Of a DNA stretch of 64,000 bases, positions 8,010 to 18,051 are shown piece after piece. Source of the DNA: Desulfobacter hydrogenophilus. Its GTDB lineage: Bacteria; Desulfobacterota; Desulfobacteria; Desulfobacterales; Desulfobacteraceae. How positions within the stretch are numbered: the stretch's first letter is position 1; every line of letters begins with the position of its first letter. The DNA is taken from contig NZ_CP036313.1 of the NCBI RefSeq assembly GCF_004319545.1, positions 2,048,501 to 2,112,500 on the forward strand. Direction: 5' to 3'. The notes below the pieces were generated by a model. It had not been told where the DNA came from. It was given only the letters and a program-made list of their open reading frames with translations, and did not search any database. The translations under genes and the position numbers were made by a program.

Positions 8010-10556
8010 ATGATTCAAAACGAAAGCACCAGTATCGAGAAAGAGATGAAGCAGTCCTATCTCGAGTATGCCATGAGTGTCATTATCGGGCGGGCTTTGC
8101 CTGATGTCCGGGACGGTTTGAAACCGGTCCACCGGCGTGTGTTATATGCCATGCAGCAGCTTCACAATGACTGGAATAAACCCTATAAGAAATCTGCCCG
8201 TATCGTGGGTGATGTTATTGGTAAATATCACCCCCACGGGGATTCTGCCGTGTATGACACTATTGTCCGCATGGCCCAGGACTTCTCCCTGCGTTATACC
8301 CTGGTGGATGGTCAGGGCAATTTCGGCTCCGTGGACGGAGACTCTCCGGCTGCCATGCGTTATACGGAAATTCGTATGCGCAAGCTTTCCCACCAGATGT
8401 TGGCCGATCTTGAAAAAGAGACCGTGGAATTCATCCCCAATTATGATGAAACCATAGAAGAACCTGCGGTGCTCCCCACTAGATTTCCGGCATTGCTGGT
8501 CAACGGGTCCTCGGGCATTGCCGTGGGCATGACCACAAATGTACCGCCCCACAATATCAGTGAAGTCATTGAGGGGTTAAAGGCGCTCATTGATAACCCG
8601 GACATGGATACAAGGGCGTTGATGGCCCATATTCCGGCACCCGATTTCCCCACCTATGGTCATATTTACGGTACCAAGGGGATTTTCGAAGCCTATGATA
8701 CCGGCCGGGGTATTATCACGTTGCGAGCCAAAGTCGAGGTGGAGGAGAACAAAAAAAATGGCCAGGAAACCATTGTGGTCACGGAACTGCCATATCAGGT
8801 GAACAAGGCCAAATTGGTGGAAAAGATCGCCGAGCTGGTCCGGGACAAAGTGATTACCGGCGTCTCCTATGTTCGGGATGAATCCGACCGAGATGGCATG
8901 CGTATGGCCATTGGGCTTAAACGCGACCAGATCTCTGAAGTGGTGATTAATCAGCTCTACAAGCACACCAATATGCAGACCAGCTTTGGCATCATTCTTC
9001 TGGCGGTGGTTAACAATCGGCCTGAGCTGCTCTCTCTTAAGGAAATCCTCAATCACTTTATTTCCCACAGGACCAACGTTATTATCCGGCGTACCCGCTA
9101 TGATCTGCGCAAAGCAGAAGAACGGGCACATATTCTGGAAGGGTTGAAGATCGCCCTGGATAATTTGGATGAAGTCGTTGCCCTGATCAGGGCCTCGCAG
9201 TCACCGGAAGAGGCCAGGACCGGCTTGATAACCCGGTTTGATCTGAGCGAGATTCAGGCCCAGGCCATTCTGGACATGCGTCTGCAGCGACTCACTGGGC
9301 TGGAACGGGAAAAGATTGAAACCGAATATCAGGCCCTGCTTAAGGATATTGCCTGGTTCAAGGAGATCCTTGGCTCGGAAACCGTGGTCCGGGGGCTGAT
9401 CAAGGATGAATTGGCCGAACTCAATGATGAGTTCGGAGATGCGCGCCGCACCCGTATCGTAGAGAGCACTGCTGAAATTTCCATTGAAGATCTTATTGCC
9501 CAAGAAGACATGGTGGTCACGGTGACCCGCAGCGGATACATCAAGCGTAATCCCATTACCCTTTATACCAGTCAGCACCGGGGTGGCAAAGGCAAGACCG
9601 CCATGGGAACCAAATCCGACGATTTTGTGGAACATCTGTTTGTGGCCTCCACCCACGCCACGTTCCTGTTTATCACCAACTTCGGCAAGGTGTATCAGGC
9701 CAAGGTGTATGAACTGCCCATGGCAGGGCGCTCCTCACTTGGCAAAGCCATTGTGAACCTGCTTAATTTTGATGAGGGCGAAAAACTTGCCACCGTACTC
9801 ACCGTGGATGAGTTCTCAGAAAATAGGTACGTGGTCATGGCCACCAAAAAAGGCAGGGTGAAAAAGACTGAGCTGATGGCCTATTCACGTCCCAGGGCAG
9901 GGGGACTGATCGGTGTGAAGCTAGTTGAAGGCGACGAACTTATTGCTGCACGCATCACCGATGGCACCCAGGAGATCTTTTTAGGGTCCGAGGGGGGTAA
10001 GGTGATTCGGTTTAATGAACAAAATGTTCGTGATGTGGGCAGAGGCTCCATGGGTGTGCGGGGCATGCGTATAGAAGAGGGTGCCCGGGTGGTGGGTATG
10101 GAAGTGCTTGGAGACGAGGACACGCTTTTAACGGTTACGGAAAACGGGTATGGTAAGCGTTCTAAAATTGAGGAGTACAGAACCCAGGCCCGGGGCGGCA
10201 AAGGGGTTTTTTCCATTAAAACGTCCAAGCGCAACGGTAAAATGATGGCCCTTGCTCTGGTGGGTGACAATGATGAGTTGATGATGGTTACGGATAAGGG
10301 GAAACTGATCCGTACCGATATCTGCGGGATTAATGTAATTTCCAGAAATACCCAGGGGGTCAGACTTATTAACCTGGCCGAAAAAGAGACGCTCATCGGC
10401 ATTGCCCGGCTTCCTAAAGATGATCATGACCCTGATGATGATAACACGTGTTTTGATCCGGATAGGGATGATGCCGACATTTTAGATGCTCCGGATATGG
10501 ATACGGAAGACCTTGATATGGATGACCCGATAGATGAACAGGGAGACGACCAATAA
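8010..10556 (+). CDS. gyrA: DNA gyrase subunit A
   Basis: 848 aa. The breakage-reunion domain begins with [25 protein letters not shown]. The quinolone-resistance region reads [10 protein letters not shown] with the sensitive-type Ser and Asp, and the catalytic Tyr lies in [10 protein letters not shown]. The C-terminal beta-pinwheel carries a gyrase box QHRGGKG, which favours GyrA over ParC, and ends in a very acidic tail. It introduces negative supercoils with GyrB, which is not in the window. radC overlaps its 3' end by 23 bases. Confidence 0.95.
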   Translation: MIQNESTSIEKEMKQSYLEYAMSVIIGRALPDVRDGLKPVHRRVLYAMQQLHNDWNKPYKKSARIVGDVIGKYHPHGDSAVYDTIVRMAQDFSLRYTLVDGQGNFGSVDGDSPAAMRYTEIRMRKLSHQMLADLEKETVEFIPNYDETIEEPAVLPTRFPALLVNGSSGIAVGMTTNVPPHNISEVIEGLKALIDNPDMDTRALMAHIPAPDFPTYGHIYGTKGIFEAYDTGRGIITLRAKVEVEENKKNGQETIVVTELPYQVNKAKLVEKIAELVRDKVITGVSYVRDESDRDGMRMAIGLKRDQISEVVINQLYKHTNMQTSFGIILLAVVNNRPELLSLKEILNHFISHRTNVIIRRTRYDLRKAEERAHILEGLKIALDNLDEVVALIRASQSPEEARTGLITRFDLSEIQAQAILDMRLQRLTGLEREKIETEYQALLKDIAWFKEILGSETVVRGLIKDELAELNDEFGDARRTRIVESTAEISIEDLIAQEDMVVTVTRSGYIKRNPITLYTSQHRGGKGKTAMGTKSDDFVEHLFVASTHATFLFITNFGKVYQAKVYELPMAGRSSLGKAIVNLLNFDEGEKLATVLTVDEFSENRYVVMATKKGRVKKTELMAYSRPRAGGLIGVKLVEGDELIAARITDGTQEIFLGSEGGKVIRFNEQNVRDVGRGSMGVRGMRIEEGARVVGMEVLGDEDTLLTVTENGYGKRSKIEEYRTQARGGKGVFSIKTSKRNGKMMALALVGDNDELMMVTDKGKLIRTDICGINVISRNTQGVRLINLAEKETLIGIARLPKDDHDPDDDNTCFDPDRDDADILDAPDMDTEDLDMDDPIDEQGDDQ

Positions 10557-11253
10557 GGGTGGCGGACATCGGCAGCGCCTGAGGGAACGCTTCCTTAGGG
10601 CCGGCCTGTCAGGGTTCCATGACTACGAAGTCCTGGAGCTGCTTTTGACCCTGAATACCCCGCGGAAGGATACCAAGCAGGCAGCCAAAGATCTTTTAGC
10701 GGAATTTAAAACCCTGCCCCGGGTGCTGGAGGCTGATACCCATGCCCTTTGCCGGGTTAAGGGGGTGGGCCCTGCCAATAGCTTCGGGATTCATCTGATC
10801 AAGGCTGTGGCAGACCGGTATCTTGAAACCCGGATACTTAAGAGGGATGTGGTCAGTAACCCTGAAAGTCTGATGGCCTATTTAAACCAGACCATTGGTT
10901 ACAAAAATAAAGAACATTTTTTAGGGATATTCCTGGATGCCAAAAACAGGGTCATGGCATCCGAGGTCCTTTTTACCGGGACCCTTTCAGCGTCGGCTGT
11001 ATATCCACGGGAAGTGATTGCACGCAGCATTGCACACAATGCGGCGTCAGTGGTTTTAGCGCATAATCATCCGTCCGGGGATATTACACCCTCAGCCCAG
11101 GATATCCGTATTACCCGGACTCTGTTTTTCGCCCTGGCATTTGCCGGTATTCATATCCACGACCATCTTGTCACAGGCAGCCAGGGGTATTACAGTTTTG
11201 CCGCCCAGGGGGTTATGGCGCAGTTTCAAAAGGAGTTTGAGCAGATTAAATGA
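10534..11253 (+). CDS. radC: RadC-family JAB-domain protein (UPF0758)
   Basis: 239 aa. The N-terminal helix-hairpin-helix region ([19 protein letters not shown] ... VKGVGP) is followed by a JAB/MPN metal-dependent domain with the HNHPSGD motif. The biochemical role of RadC is unsettled; the JAB motif predicts a metalloprotease or DNA-processing fold. It starts inside the end of gyrA in another frame and its stop overlaps the next start (ATGA), implying a translationally coupled three-gene unit. Confidence 0.9.
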   Translation: MNRETTNKGGGHRQRLRERFLRAGLSGFHDYEVLELLLTLNTPRKDTKQAAKDLLAEFKTLPRVLEADTHALCRVKGVGPANSFGIHLIKAVADRYLETRILKRDVVSNPESLMAYLNQTIGYKNKEHFLGIFLDAKNRVMASEVLFTGTLSASAVYPREVIARSIAHNAASVVLAHNHPSGDITPSAQDIRITRTLFFALAFAGIHIHDHLVTGSQGYYSFAAQGVMAQFQKEFEQIK

Positions 11254-11522
11254 CAAATAAAGACGATCTTCCCGACTGCTTTGGGGATCTTGAAAAAGTG
11301 TTTCCCATGGGGCCTAAGGGGTTGCGGGAAACCCCGGAAAAATGCTTTTATCATTGTCCTGTGAAAACAAAGTGCCTTCAACAGGCCATGGCCACAAAGA
11401 ACGGAATTCAGGTTGAAGAAGAGGTCATTGAACGTTCCACGAAAGTCGGGGCCATGTCCTTTTTTGAACGCTGGTCCAGGAAAAAACAGGCGCACAGGCG
11501 TGGCCTGACAATGAAAAAATAA
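11250..11522 (+). CDS. Small cysteine-containing protein, unknown function
   Basis: 90 aa, coupled to radC by an ATGA overlap. It has four cysteines: one near the N-terminus (LPDCFGDLE) and three in ETPEKCFYHCPVKTKCLQQAM. This C-x3-C-x5-C spacing is compatible with metal or Fe-S binding but matches no family I recognise. The C-terminal third is basic (RWSRKKQAHRRG). The preserved coupling to gyrA-radC suggests expression. No function is assigned. Confidence 0.7.
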   Translation: MTNKDDLPDCFGDLEKVFPMGPKGLRETPEKCFYHCPVKTKCLQQAMATKNGIQVEEEVIERSTKVGAMSFFERWSRKKQAHRRGLTMKK

Positions 11523-11540
11523 TGCCTAAGGGCAAGCCCT

Positions 11541-11601
11541 GTGTTTGGACGCAACGTTGCCCAGATGCAAGGCGCAGATGGGTGACTTTTCGTTCAAACA
11601 C
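11541..11601 (+). repeat. Dispersed intergenic repeat, copy 2 (compact form)
   Basis: A 61-bp unit bounded by GTGTTTGGACG and CGTTCAAACAC, imperfect inverted repeats of each other. The core TTGCCCAGATGCAAGGCGCA is nearly identical to the reverse complement of copies 3 and 4. It lies between the small Cys protein and pgk and could fold into a hairpin in RNA. Confidence 0.7.
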
Positions 11602-11619
11602 TATTGATTAGGAGGGAAT

Positions 11620-12795
11620 ATGAAATCGGTTCGAGATATAGATGTAAACGGTAAAACCCTTTTTATCCGGGTGGACTACAACCTGCCCATGGATGACCAG
11701 GGGAATATTACTGATGACAACCGGATCCGGGCCACCCTGGAGCTGCTTACCTATTTGATTGACAAAAAGGCCAAGCTGGTGATCGCTTCCCATCTGGGCC
11801 GTCCAAAAGGCGGCCGTGACGAAAAATTCAGCCTTAAGCCGGCAGCGGTCAGATTGTCTGAACTTCTAAATATGCCTGTGGCGTTTGCCGATGACTGCAT
11901 TGGGGAAGCGGTAAACAAGCAGGTTCAAGCCCTTGAACCCGGACAGATTCTCATGCTTGAAAATTTAAGATTTCACGATGAGGAAAAGAAAAACGATCCT
12001 GAATTTGCAAAGGCCCTTGCCGACCTTTGTGATGTTTATGTAAACAATGCCTTTGCCGTATCCCACCGGGATCAGGCATCAGTTACGGGTATTACCAAGT
12101 ATGCGAAATCCTCTGCAGCCGGTTTTCTGCTTGAAAAAGAGGTACGTTCATACTACGATTCTGTGGAACATCCTAAAAAACCGCTGGTGGTTGTGATCGG
12201 CGGCGCAAAAGTTTCCAGCAAATTGGCTGCTCTTGAAAATATGCTTAAGTTTGTGGATTGCATGATGATCGGTGGTGCCATGGCCAATACCTTTCTTGCA
12301 GCAAATGGCGTGGATACCAAAGGATCCATGATTGAAGCGGATTTGCTTAAGACCGCTTCGGATATTATGGCCCATGCAAAGGAAAAGGGCATTGACCTGC
12401 TTTTACCCGTAGATCTTGTTGTTGCAGAACGTTTTGACAAAAATGCCGAATCGCGCACCGTTTCTTTGGATGATATTCCGGATGGCTGGATGGCCCTGGA
12501 TATTGGTCCTGAAAGTGCCAAAAAATTTGCAAACGTCATTGCCAATGCCGGTACCATTGTCTGGAACGGTCCCATGGGGGTGTTTGAAATGGATCGGTTC
12601 GCTGCAGGTACCCAAACCCTCGCTGATGCGATTGCCGAGTCTTCCGCCTTTTCCGTTGTTGGCGGCGGTGATACGGGGCTTGCAGCCAAACAATGCGGGA
12701 TTACGGAAAAAATTAGCTATATTTCTACAGGGGGCGGGGCTTTTTTGCACATGATGGAAGGGAAAGTGCTGCCAGGAGTGGCTGCTCTCGAATAG
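11620..12795 (+). CDS. pgk: Phosphoglycerate kinase
   Basis: 391 aa, preceded by AGGAGGG. It has the N-terminal substrate motif RVDYNLPMD, the ATASHLGRP-like IASHLGRPKGG, the NNAFAVSHR block, VVIGGAKVSSK, the nucleotide-binding WNGPMGVFE and the C-terminal VVGGGDTGLA and STGGGAFL. It transfers phosphate between 1,3-bisphosphoglycerate and ADP in glycolysis and gluconeogenesis. No other glycolytic gene is adjacent; an intergenic repeat sits directly upstream. Confidence 0.98.
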   Translation: MKSVRDIDVNGKTLFIRVDYNLPMDDQGNITDDNRIRATLELLTYLIDKKAKLVIASHLGRPKGGRDEKFSLKPAAVRLSELLNMPVAFADDCIGEAVNKQVQALEPGQILMLENLRFHDEEKKNDPEFAKALADLCDVYVNNAFAVSHRDQASVTGITKYAKSSAAGFLLEKEVRSYYDSVEHPKKPLVVVIGGAKVSSKLAALENMLKFVDCMMIGGAMANTFLAANGVDTKGSMIEADLLKTASDIMAHAKEKGIDLLLPVDLVVAERFDKNAESRTVSLDDIPDGWMALDIGPESAKKFANVIANAGTIVWNGPMGVFEMDRFAAGTQTLADAIAESSAFSVVGGGDTGLAAKQCGITEKISYISTGGGAFLHMMEGKVLPGVAALE

Positions 12796-12825
12796 CTCAA
12801 GTTTTATTGAAAGGATTAACGAGAG

Positions 12826-13881
12826 GTGAAATTTTGCAAATTACGACATACTCTGAGCAGGGAGGCGCGGCTGCGCCGGTCCTATTACCAGGTATTAAGG
12901 GATGAGCTGGATCAGCTTGTCCTGGATTATTGCCTTGTGGGGTCCTACAATAATTTTTTAAAGCTTCGGACCCCTTATCCCTTTGTTGAGTTAAGGGAGC
13001 TTAAACCCCGGGCGCGGATTCCCTCCGTGGAGTTTGAAGCACAGAATTCTTTTCTGATCATCTTTTGTGAAGATTATATTGACAAAACTCACAAAAAGTA
13101 TATCCGGTATTTTGACGTCAATAAAACCACGAAAACAAATCTGCTCGGGCTTAAAGATTTTCCTGATCTTGAGAACTACAACCGAAACATAAAATGTTTT
13201 GAGTCCGATGGTTTTTTTTCTCTTCTTAAAAATCTGTTGCCTGTGGATTATGCCATCTTAATCCAGCCCAACCATAGGCTGAAGACTCAGTATGCCTTGA
13301 CCCATTTTCACGTCAGGGTGGATTGGCCCATTGCCGATGCATCGGAAAATCTTGCCAAATTTTTACGTTATATCTCCAAAGACCTGTATGAGAAAGGGGA
13401 TTGCTACGCTGAAAATATGCAAAAGAAATTGTTCGAATATTATGGGGTTCCCGTGTTGGCTGGTGGACGAAGGACGGCTGCCATTGTTGCTGCCCAGTAT
13501 TTTAGGCAGCTCGACTCAATTACTACGGTGTATGTTGCGTCCAGCGAATCACGAAGCCTGCTGCGCTTTGATGAAAAAGGCGTGTCAAAGTCCGTTTTGG
13601 TAAAGCTTGTGGTTGACCAGGTCAAAGCCCTGGCCCAACAGGAGGGGCTTCCCCAGAGCACCTTTACCAATAATTATGTGGTGGCCCGCGAGGGAAAATT
13701 TTATATCTGTATCTTCAATGTCTGGTATGATTACACCATCCACGCCCTGCCCTCAGAAGGCGGACGCCTTCGGGAACTGAATCCGGATAATAACTGGTTG
13801 ACCGTAGCCGAAGAACATATCCTCCCCAAACCGTCCGTAACAAAGTATGCACCCATTCCCTACAAAATGGTTTATACTTGA
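12826..13881 (+). CDS. Protein of unknown family downstream of pgk
   Basis: 351 aa from a GTG that follows AAGGA by about ten bases. It has no signal peptide, no membrane segment and no nucleotide-binding or metal motif I recognise. The N-terminus is basic (LSREARLRRSYYQVLRDELDQ). The rest is mixed alpha/beta in character, rich in aromatics, with EYYGVPVLAGGRRTAAIVAAQYF and a C-terminal segment FYICIFNVWYDYTIHALP. Base composition is like its neighbours. It is 30 bp from pgk, so probably cotranscribed, and ends 7 bp from the convergent GNAT gene. Confidence 0.8.
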   Translation: MKFCKLRHTLSREARLRRSYYQVLRDELDQLVLDYCLVGSYNNFLKLRTPYPFVELRELKPRARIPSVEFEAQNSFLIIFCEDYIDKTHKKYIRYFDVNKTTKTNLLGLKDFPDLENYNRNIKCFESDGFFSLLKNLLPVDYAILIQPNHRLKTQYALTHFHVRVDWPIADASENLAKFLRYISKDLYEKGDCYAENMQKKLFEYYGVPVLAGGRRTAAIVAAQYFRQLDSITTVYVASSESRSLLRFDEKGVSKSVLVKLVVDQVKALAQQEGLPQSTFTNNYVVAREGKFYICIFNVWYDYTIHALPSEGGRLRELNPDNNWLTVAEEHILPKPSVTKYAPIPYKMVYT

Positions 13882-13888
13882 ACCTAAA

Positions 13889-14347
13889 CTATAACTCTTT
13901 GATCATTGCTATTTCATCACAATCCGGAAACTTAACGCAGTCCAGGCATCCGGCCCATATTTTGACCATGGGCAGATTTGTTTTTTCAGTTATTGCAAAT
14001 CCAAAACGGGCAAAAAAACTAGGGCGGTAGGTCAGTGCAAACAATGTTTTTAATTTAAAATAGAAGGCTTCCTGGATACAGCGTTCTGTAAGGGCCGATC
14101 CGATCCCTTGGCCATTATACTCCTTTTTTACTGCAACTGATCGGATTTCCGCGATATCTTCCCAGCAAAAGGCTAGTGCTGCACAACCTGTTATCATGCC
14201 GGTATCTTCATCCTCATATACCCAGAAATCCCGTAGATGGTCATAAAGGTTGCTTAAAGGTCTACCTAAAAGTTCCCCTTTGTCGGCATAAAATTTAAGT
14301 AGGGCATGTATAGGGGCAACATCATCAATGAGCGCTTTTCTTATCAT
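13889..14347 (-). CDS. GNAT-family N-acetyltransferase, short ArgA-like (N-acetylglutamate synthase type)
   Basis: 152 aa from the ATG at 14347 (MIRKALIDDVAPIHALL). A longer frame from 14434 would overlap the upstream gene. The acetyl-CoA-binding motif A is V-K-K-E-Y-N-G-Q-G-I-G-S, and the C-terminal motif KIWAGCLDCVKFPDCDE is the conserved Cys-rich end of short N-acetylglutamate synthases that lack the kinase-like domain. The likely role is the first step of arginine synthesis, acetylation of glutamate. It is the last gene of the che cluster, which is probably just adjacency. Confidence 0.8.
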   Translation of the reverse strand: MIRKALIDDVAPIHALLKFYADKGELLGRPLSNLYDHLRDFWVYEDEDTGMITGCAALAFCWEDIAEIRSVAVKKEYNGQGIGSALTERCIQEAFYFKLKTLFALTYRPSFFARFGFAITEKTNLPMVKIWAGCLDCVKFPDCDEIAMIKEL

Positions 14348-14387
14348 GGGGTAAAATCCCGTTTTATGGGGGCTCCTTTTCGCTGGA

Positions 14388-16064
14388 TCAGGTGGGTAGC
14401 AGTTTAAATACGGACTCTTTGAAATCATTATCACTAAAGGGTTTGTGAAGGATTTTATTGATGCCGGATTTCTTTAAAAGAGCCTCGGTGATATCTATAT
14501 CTCCTTCTTTTTCTTCTACAAAATCACTTTGGGTGGTGATCATCAGAATGGGCAGATCCGTCCGGGTGAATTTACGCCTTATTTCCATGGTAAGTTCCAG
14601 ACCACTTATGTTGGGCATGTTCAAATCCGTAATAACGAGGTCTGTTTTTCCGGACAGTATCCGTTTCACCGCTTCTTCAGGGCGGTGAAAGATTTCACAG
14701 GTAAGTCCTAATATCGACAACTTGTTCTGGTAGAGTTTTAGCATCATTTTTGAATCATCCACAACAACAATTTTCATTGAAGATGACGCTTTTGCCTGAC
14801 CCGTTTCTGTGATTTTGGCGGCAATCTCTTTGGCAAATTCAATTTGACCAATGGCTACCATATTTTTTAAGAAGGCTTTACGGGTGGCCGGAGATGCTTT
14901 TTCGGCAATATGTGTCCCGGCAAGTTCCCTGAAAGATTCTTCACCCATTAGAAAATTGAAAATATTGGTTGCATCCGTATCTATGAGTGCGCTTACCGTT
15001 GATATAGCTTCGGGGGATTTGTCCCGAACAATATTTTTCAGTCCGGCCACCAATGGTTTTGACAGGTTTTTGTCAACGGCCCGGGCTGCACTCATGCGCA
15101 CGGATTCTTCCGGGTCCTGGAGACCCTGGACCAGGCAGATGGCTGTACGGGGCGAAGGAATACGTTCCATGGCTTCGTACGCAGCCTGGCGGATGTTGGC
15201 ATCCTTGGGCTGGGTATTGATGATGTTCATGATGGCGGGAATGGCAGCCTGATCCTCTATGTAGCCAAGGGTGGTGATCAGGTGCACCATATAGTCGGAT
15301 TCTGCATTCTGGAATGCCTTAGTCAGAAGCGGTGTGGCCTTTTTGCCCATATTGATAAGTTCATCAATGGCCGTGTCTCTGATAATGGTGACAGGGGACG
15401 ATAGAAGACGGGTTATTGTTTCCAGATCATAAAGATCCTGCTTCTCTGCTAAGGCTTGGACAACCAGTTTATTTATGGTTTCATCTTCGCATAAAAAGCT
15501 TATCAGGGTATCTGCTGCCTGGGGGTTGGACATGGCACCGATGGCGAAAATGGCTGCTTTGATGATGTCGGGATCTGAATGCGTGGTAAACGAAGAAAAA
15601 ATTTCGATATGTTTGGGTTTGCGGAATACCGCAAGTGAATTAATGGCAGGCGCAATGATTTCGGGATCTGTTTCGCCCTGCACCACCTGGATCAGAACCG
15701 GTATGGTTTCTTTAAGGAACAGATCCCCGGCTGCCCGGATAAACTGAATCCGGGTTTTTTTTTCGTTGTTGATTATATATTCTGTGACCAGATTGGTATT
15801 GCCGTATGCTTTGTCCAGAATCAGATCATACAGGCTTTCCTGGATCTCAGTGTTGGAGATATCTATTTTGGTAAGGTATTCAAGCAGGGGAAAAACAACG
15901 TTTTCAGGACCTTTTGCCAATTTGGCAAGGGCCATTTTTTGTATTTGGACATCAACGTTGGCGTCCGATGCAAATTGAAGCAGGGCCTTGGCTTTAACCG
16001 TATCTTTTTCGTTGAGACAGAAAACTAGTTCATTAATAAAATCTTGTGCATTAATACCACCCAT
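14388..16064 (-). CDS. HEAT-repeat protein with C-terminal response-regulator receiver
   Basis: 558 aa from the ATG at 16064 (GGAG nine bases upstream); a GTG at 16079 overlapping the cheR stop is an alternative. Roughly residues 1-420 are tandem helical HEAT/PBS-lyase-like repeats (for example DPDIIKAAIFAIGAMSNPQA, DPEESVRMSAARAVD). The C-terminal 120 residues form a full receiver: acidic pair VVVDDSK, phosphoacceptor Asp480 in VITDLNMP, ITT and Lys in LHKPF. HEAT arrays bind proteins, so this is probably an output or adaptor partner phosphorylated by the CheA of the same operon, which has no cheY. That role is inferred. Confidence 0.85.
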   Translation of the reverse strand: MGGINAQDFINELVFCLNEKDTVKAKALLQFASDANVDVQIQKMALAKLAKGPENVVFPLLEYLTKIDISNTEIQESLYDLILDKAYGNTNLVTEYIINNEKKTRIQFIRAAGDLFLKETIPVLIQVVQGETDPEIIAPAINSLAVFRKPKHIEIFSSFTTHSDPDIIKAAIFAIGAMSNPQAADTLISFLCEDETINKLVVQALAEKQDLYDLETITRLLSSPVTIIRDTAIDELINMGKKATPLLTKAFQNAESDYMVHLITTLGYIEDQAAIPAIMNIINTQPKDANIRQAAYEAMERIPSPRTAICLVQGLQDPEESVRMSAARAVDKNLSKPLVAGLKNIVRDKSPEAISTVSALIDTDATNIFNFLMGEESFRELAGTHIAEKASPATRKAFLKNMVAIGQIEFAKEIAAKITETGQAKASSSMKIVVVDDSKMMLKLYQNKLSILGLTCEIFHRPEEAVKRILSGKTDLVITDLNMPNISGLELTMEIRRKFTRTDLPILMITTQSDFVEEKEGDIDITEALLKKSGINKILHKPFSDNDFKESVFKLLPT

Positions 16065-16078
16065 AATACCTGGCTCCA

Positions 16079-16921
16079 CTAACTCTTAAACTGGTAAAAT
16101 ACCGAGTTTAAATATCTGAAAGATGCAAAAAGGTCTGTATCATTTACCAGCGATTCTGTGGAACCGATCAAAAGATATCCGTCCGGTTCCAAGACTTTTG
16201 AAATATTTGAATAAATTTTCCGGCGGTCCTCAGTGGTAAAATAGATCATCACATTCCGGCAAAGAACAATATCATATTTTCCAATACCGATAAACGGTTT
16301 CATCAGGTTCATTTTTTTGAACTGGACCATGGCCCGAAGCTCGTCTTTAACCTTATATTTATCCTCTTTGGGTTGAAAGAATCTGTTAAGCCGGGCAGGC
16401 TCAAGTCCACGCGCCACTTCAAATTTGTTGTAGGCGCCGTAGCTGGCCTTGGCAATGGCTGCATCAGAAATATCCGTACCAAACAGTCTGATGTTGTACT
16501 TGTCAAGCGTTAGACCCATTTCAATCATGGTCATGGCAAGACTGTATATTTCCTGCCCCGTTGAATTGGCTGCACTCCATATTCTTATGGCGGGTTTGCC
16601 AAAGCCTTTTTTCGAGCGTTTATCAATCAGGTCCGGCAGAATTTTATGCTGGAGAAGTTTGAACGGCGATTTGTCCCTGAAAAAATAGGTTTCATTGGTG
16701 GAAATGGCATCAATAATTTCGCCTTCCAGCTTTTTGTCAAAACCGAGTTTAGATTTTTTCATCAAATCCGAATATGAATTGCACTCGTATTTGGAAAGCA
16801 ACGGATTGAGTCTGGTTTCCAGAAGGTATTCTTTCCCCACACCTAGAGCAATTCCTGATATATCCAGGATATACTTGGCAAATGTTTTGAATTCTTCGGG
16901 CGTTACTTTGATTTTGCTCAT
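16079..16921 (-). CDS. cheR: Chemoreceptor glutamate methyltransferase CheR
   Basis: 280 aa. The N-terminal helical CheR domain (FKTFAKYILDISGIALGVGKE, then LLETRLNPLL) precedes a SAM-binding methyltransferase domain with RIWSAANSTGQEIYSLAM, FGTDISDAAIAKA, FDIVLCRNVMIYF (here YDIVLCRNV) and a terminal LLIGSTESL block. It methylates glutamates on chemoreceptors, opposing CheB. It lies between cheB and the HEAT/receiver gene. Confidence 0.96.
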   Translation of the reverse strand: MSKIKVTPEEFKTFAKYILDISGIALGVGKEYLLETRLNPLLSKYECNSYSDLMKKSKLGFDKKLEGEIIDAISTNETYFFRDKSPFKLLQHKILPDLIDKRSKKGFGKPAIRIWSAANSTGQEIYSLAMTMIEMGLTLDKYNIRLFGTDISDAAIAKASYGAYNKFEVARGLEPARLNRFFQPKEDKYKVKDELRAMVQFKKMNLMKPFIGIGKYDIVLCRNVMIYFTTEDRRKIYSNISKVLEPDGYLLIGSTESLVNDTDLFASFRYLNSVFYQFKS

Positions 16922-16953
16922 AAGTATCTTGTTAGTATCGGCTGGGTTTCTGG

Positions 16954-18051
16954 TTAAACGGTTTTTACGATTTCATCCGCAATTTTTTCCAATGGTGCGA
17001 TGACATCAACTATCCCGGATTCAGTGGGTTCTTTGGGCATGCCGTAAACGGTGCACGTTTTTTCATCCTGGGCAATAATGACACTGCCGTTGTTTTTCAT
17101 CTGAACGAGTCCCTTTGAGCCGTCAGAGCCCATACCGGTCATGATGACGCCTGTTGATCTTCCAACATAGTGCTGGGCAATGGAGCGAAATAGATAATCT
17201 GCCGAGGGTTTGCACGAATTTTCCGGTGGATCATCCGTAATTTTTATCTTTCGGGTCAAACCGTCTGCACCTGCAACAACTTTCATCTGTTTCCCCCCGG
17301 GCGCAATGAATACTTTTCCGGGTTTAATAGTATCTCCATCCTTGGCTTCTAGGACTTCAAGGGCTGATTTCTTATTCAGGCTATTGGCAAGGGATGCCGT
17401 AAATACAGGTGGCATATGCTGTACAATAAGGATCGGTACCTTGAAGTTCTTGGGCAGCATGGGGATCATTTTTGTCAATGCATTTGGACCGCCGGTGGAT
17501 ATGCCGATACCTATAATTTCGGATTTGGACCTGATACCGGTCGGCTTGGACTGTGTCGGCCTGGAAACCGCCTTGGGGCTCCTGACTCTTGCCGTGCCTG
17601 GCACCGCGGGCTTAGATCTGGCAGGCGAAGCAATTATTCCGAATTTATGGCGTTTGATATGGCGTACAATCGGCTCAAGATTTTTTTTGACTTTGAGCAT
17701 ATTCTCTGCCATCGTGCCTTCTTCAGGCTTTGGCAGAACGTCAAAAGCACCAAGTTCCAAAGCCTTGAGGGTCAGCTCTCCTCCCTGGTGGGTTAGGGTC
17801 GAAACCATGATCACCAAGGGAGGACTCTCCATATGCTGAAGTTGCTGGAGGAGCTCAATGCCGTTCATTTCCGGCATTTCAATATCCAGGGTCATCAAAT
17901 CCGGTTTAAGCGTTTTTATTTTTGAAAGGGCAATCTTCCCGTTGTTGGCAGTACCCACTACCTCAATGCCCGGCATCTGCTTGAGTGCATCTCCAACAAT
18001 TTTTCGGTAAACAATTGTATCATCAACAACAAGCGCTTTGATGGTGTTCAT
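16954..18051 (-). CDS. cheB: Chemotaxis protein-glutamate methylesterase CheB
   Basis: 365 aa. The N-terminal receiver has Asp56 (LMTLDIEMP) and the TLT/KP residues. A Pro/Ser-rich linker (about 150-175) leads to the methylesterase domain with catalytic Ser in GISTGGP, His in VQHMPP and Asp in TGMGSDG. It demethylates or deamidates receptor glutamates when phosphorylated by CheA. Its start overlaps the cheW stop by one base. Confidence 0.97.
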   Translation of the reverse strand: MNTIKALVVDDTIVYRKIVGDALKQMPGIEVVGTANNGKIALSKIKTLKPDLMTLDIEMPEMNGIELLQQLQHMESPPLVIMVSTLTHQGGELTLKALELGAFDVLPKPEEGTMAENMLKVKKNLEPIVRHIKRHKFGIIASPARSKPAVPGTARVRSPKAVSRPTQSKPTGIRSKSEIIGIGISTGGPNALTKMIPMLPKNFKVPILIVQHMPPVFTASLANSLNKKSALEVLEAKDGDTIKPGKVFIAPGGKQMKVVAGADGLTRKIKITDDPPENSCKPSADYLFRSIAQHYVGRSTGVIMTGMGSDGSKGLVQMKNNGSVIIAQDEKTCTVYGMPKEPTESGIVDVIAPLEKIADEIVKTV

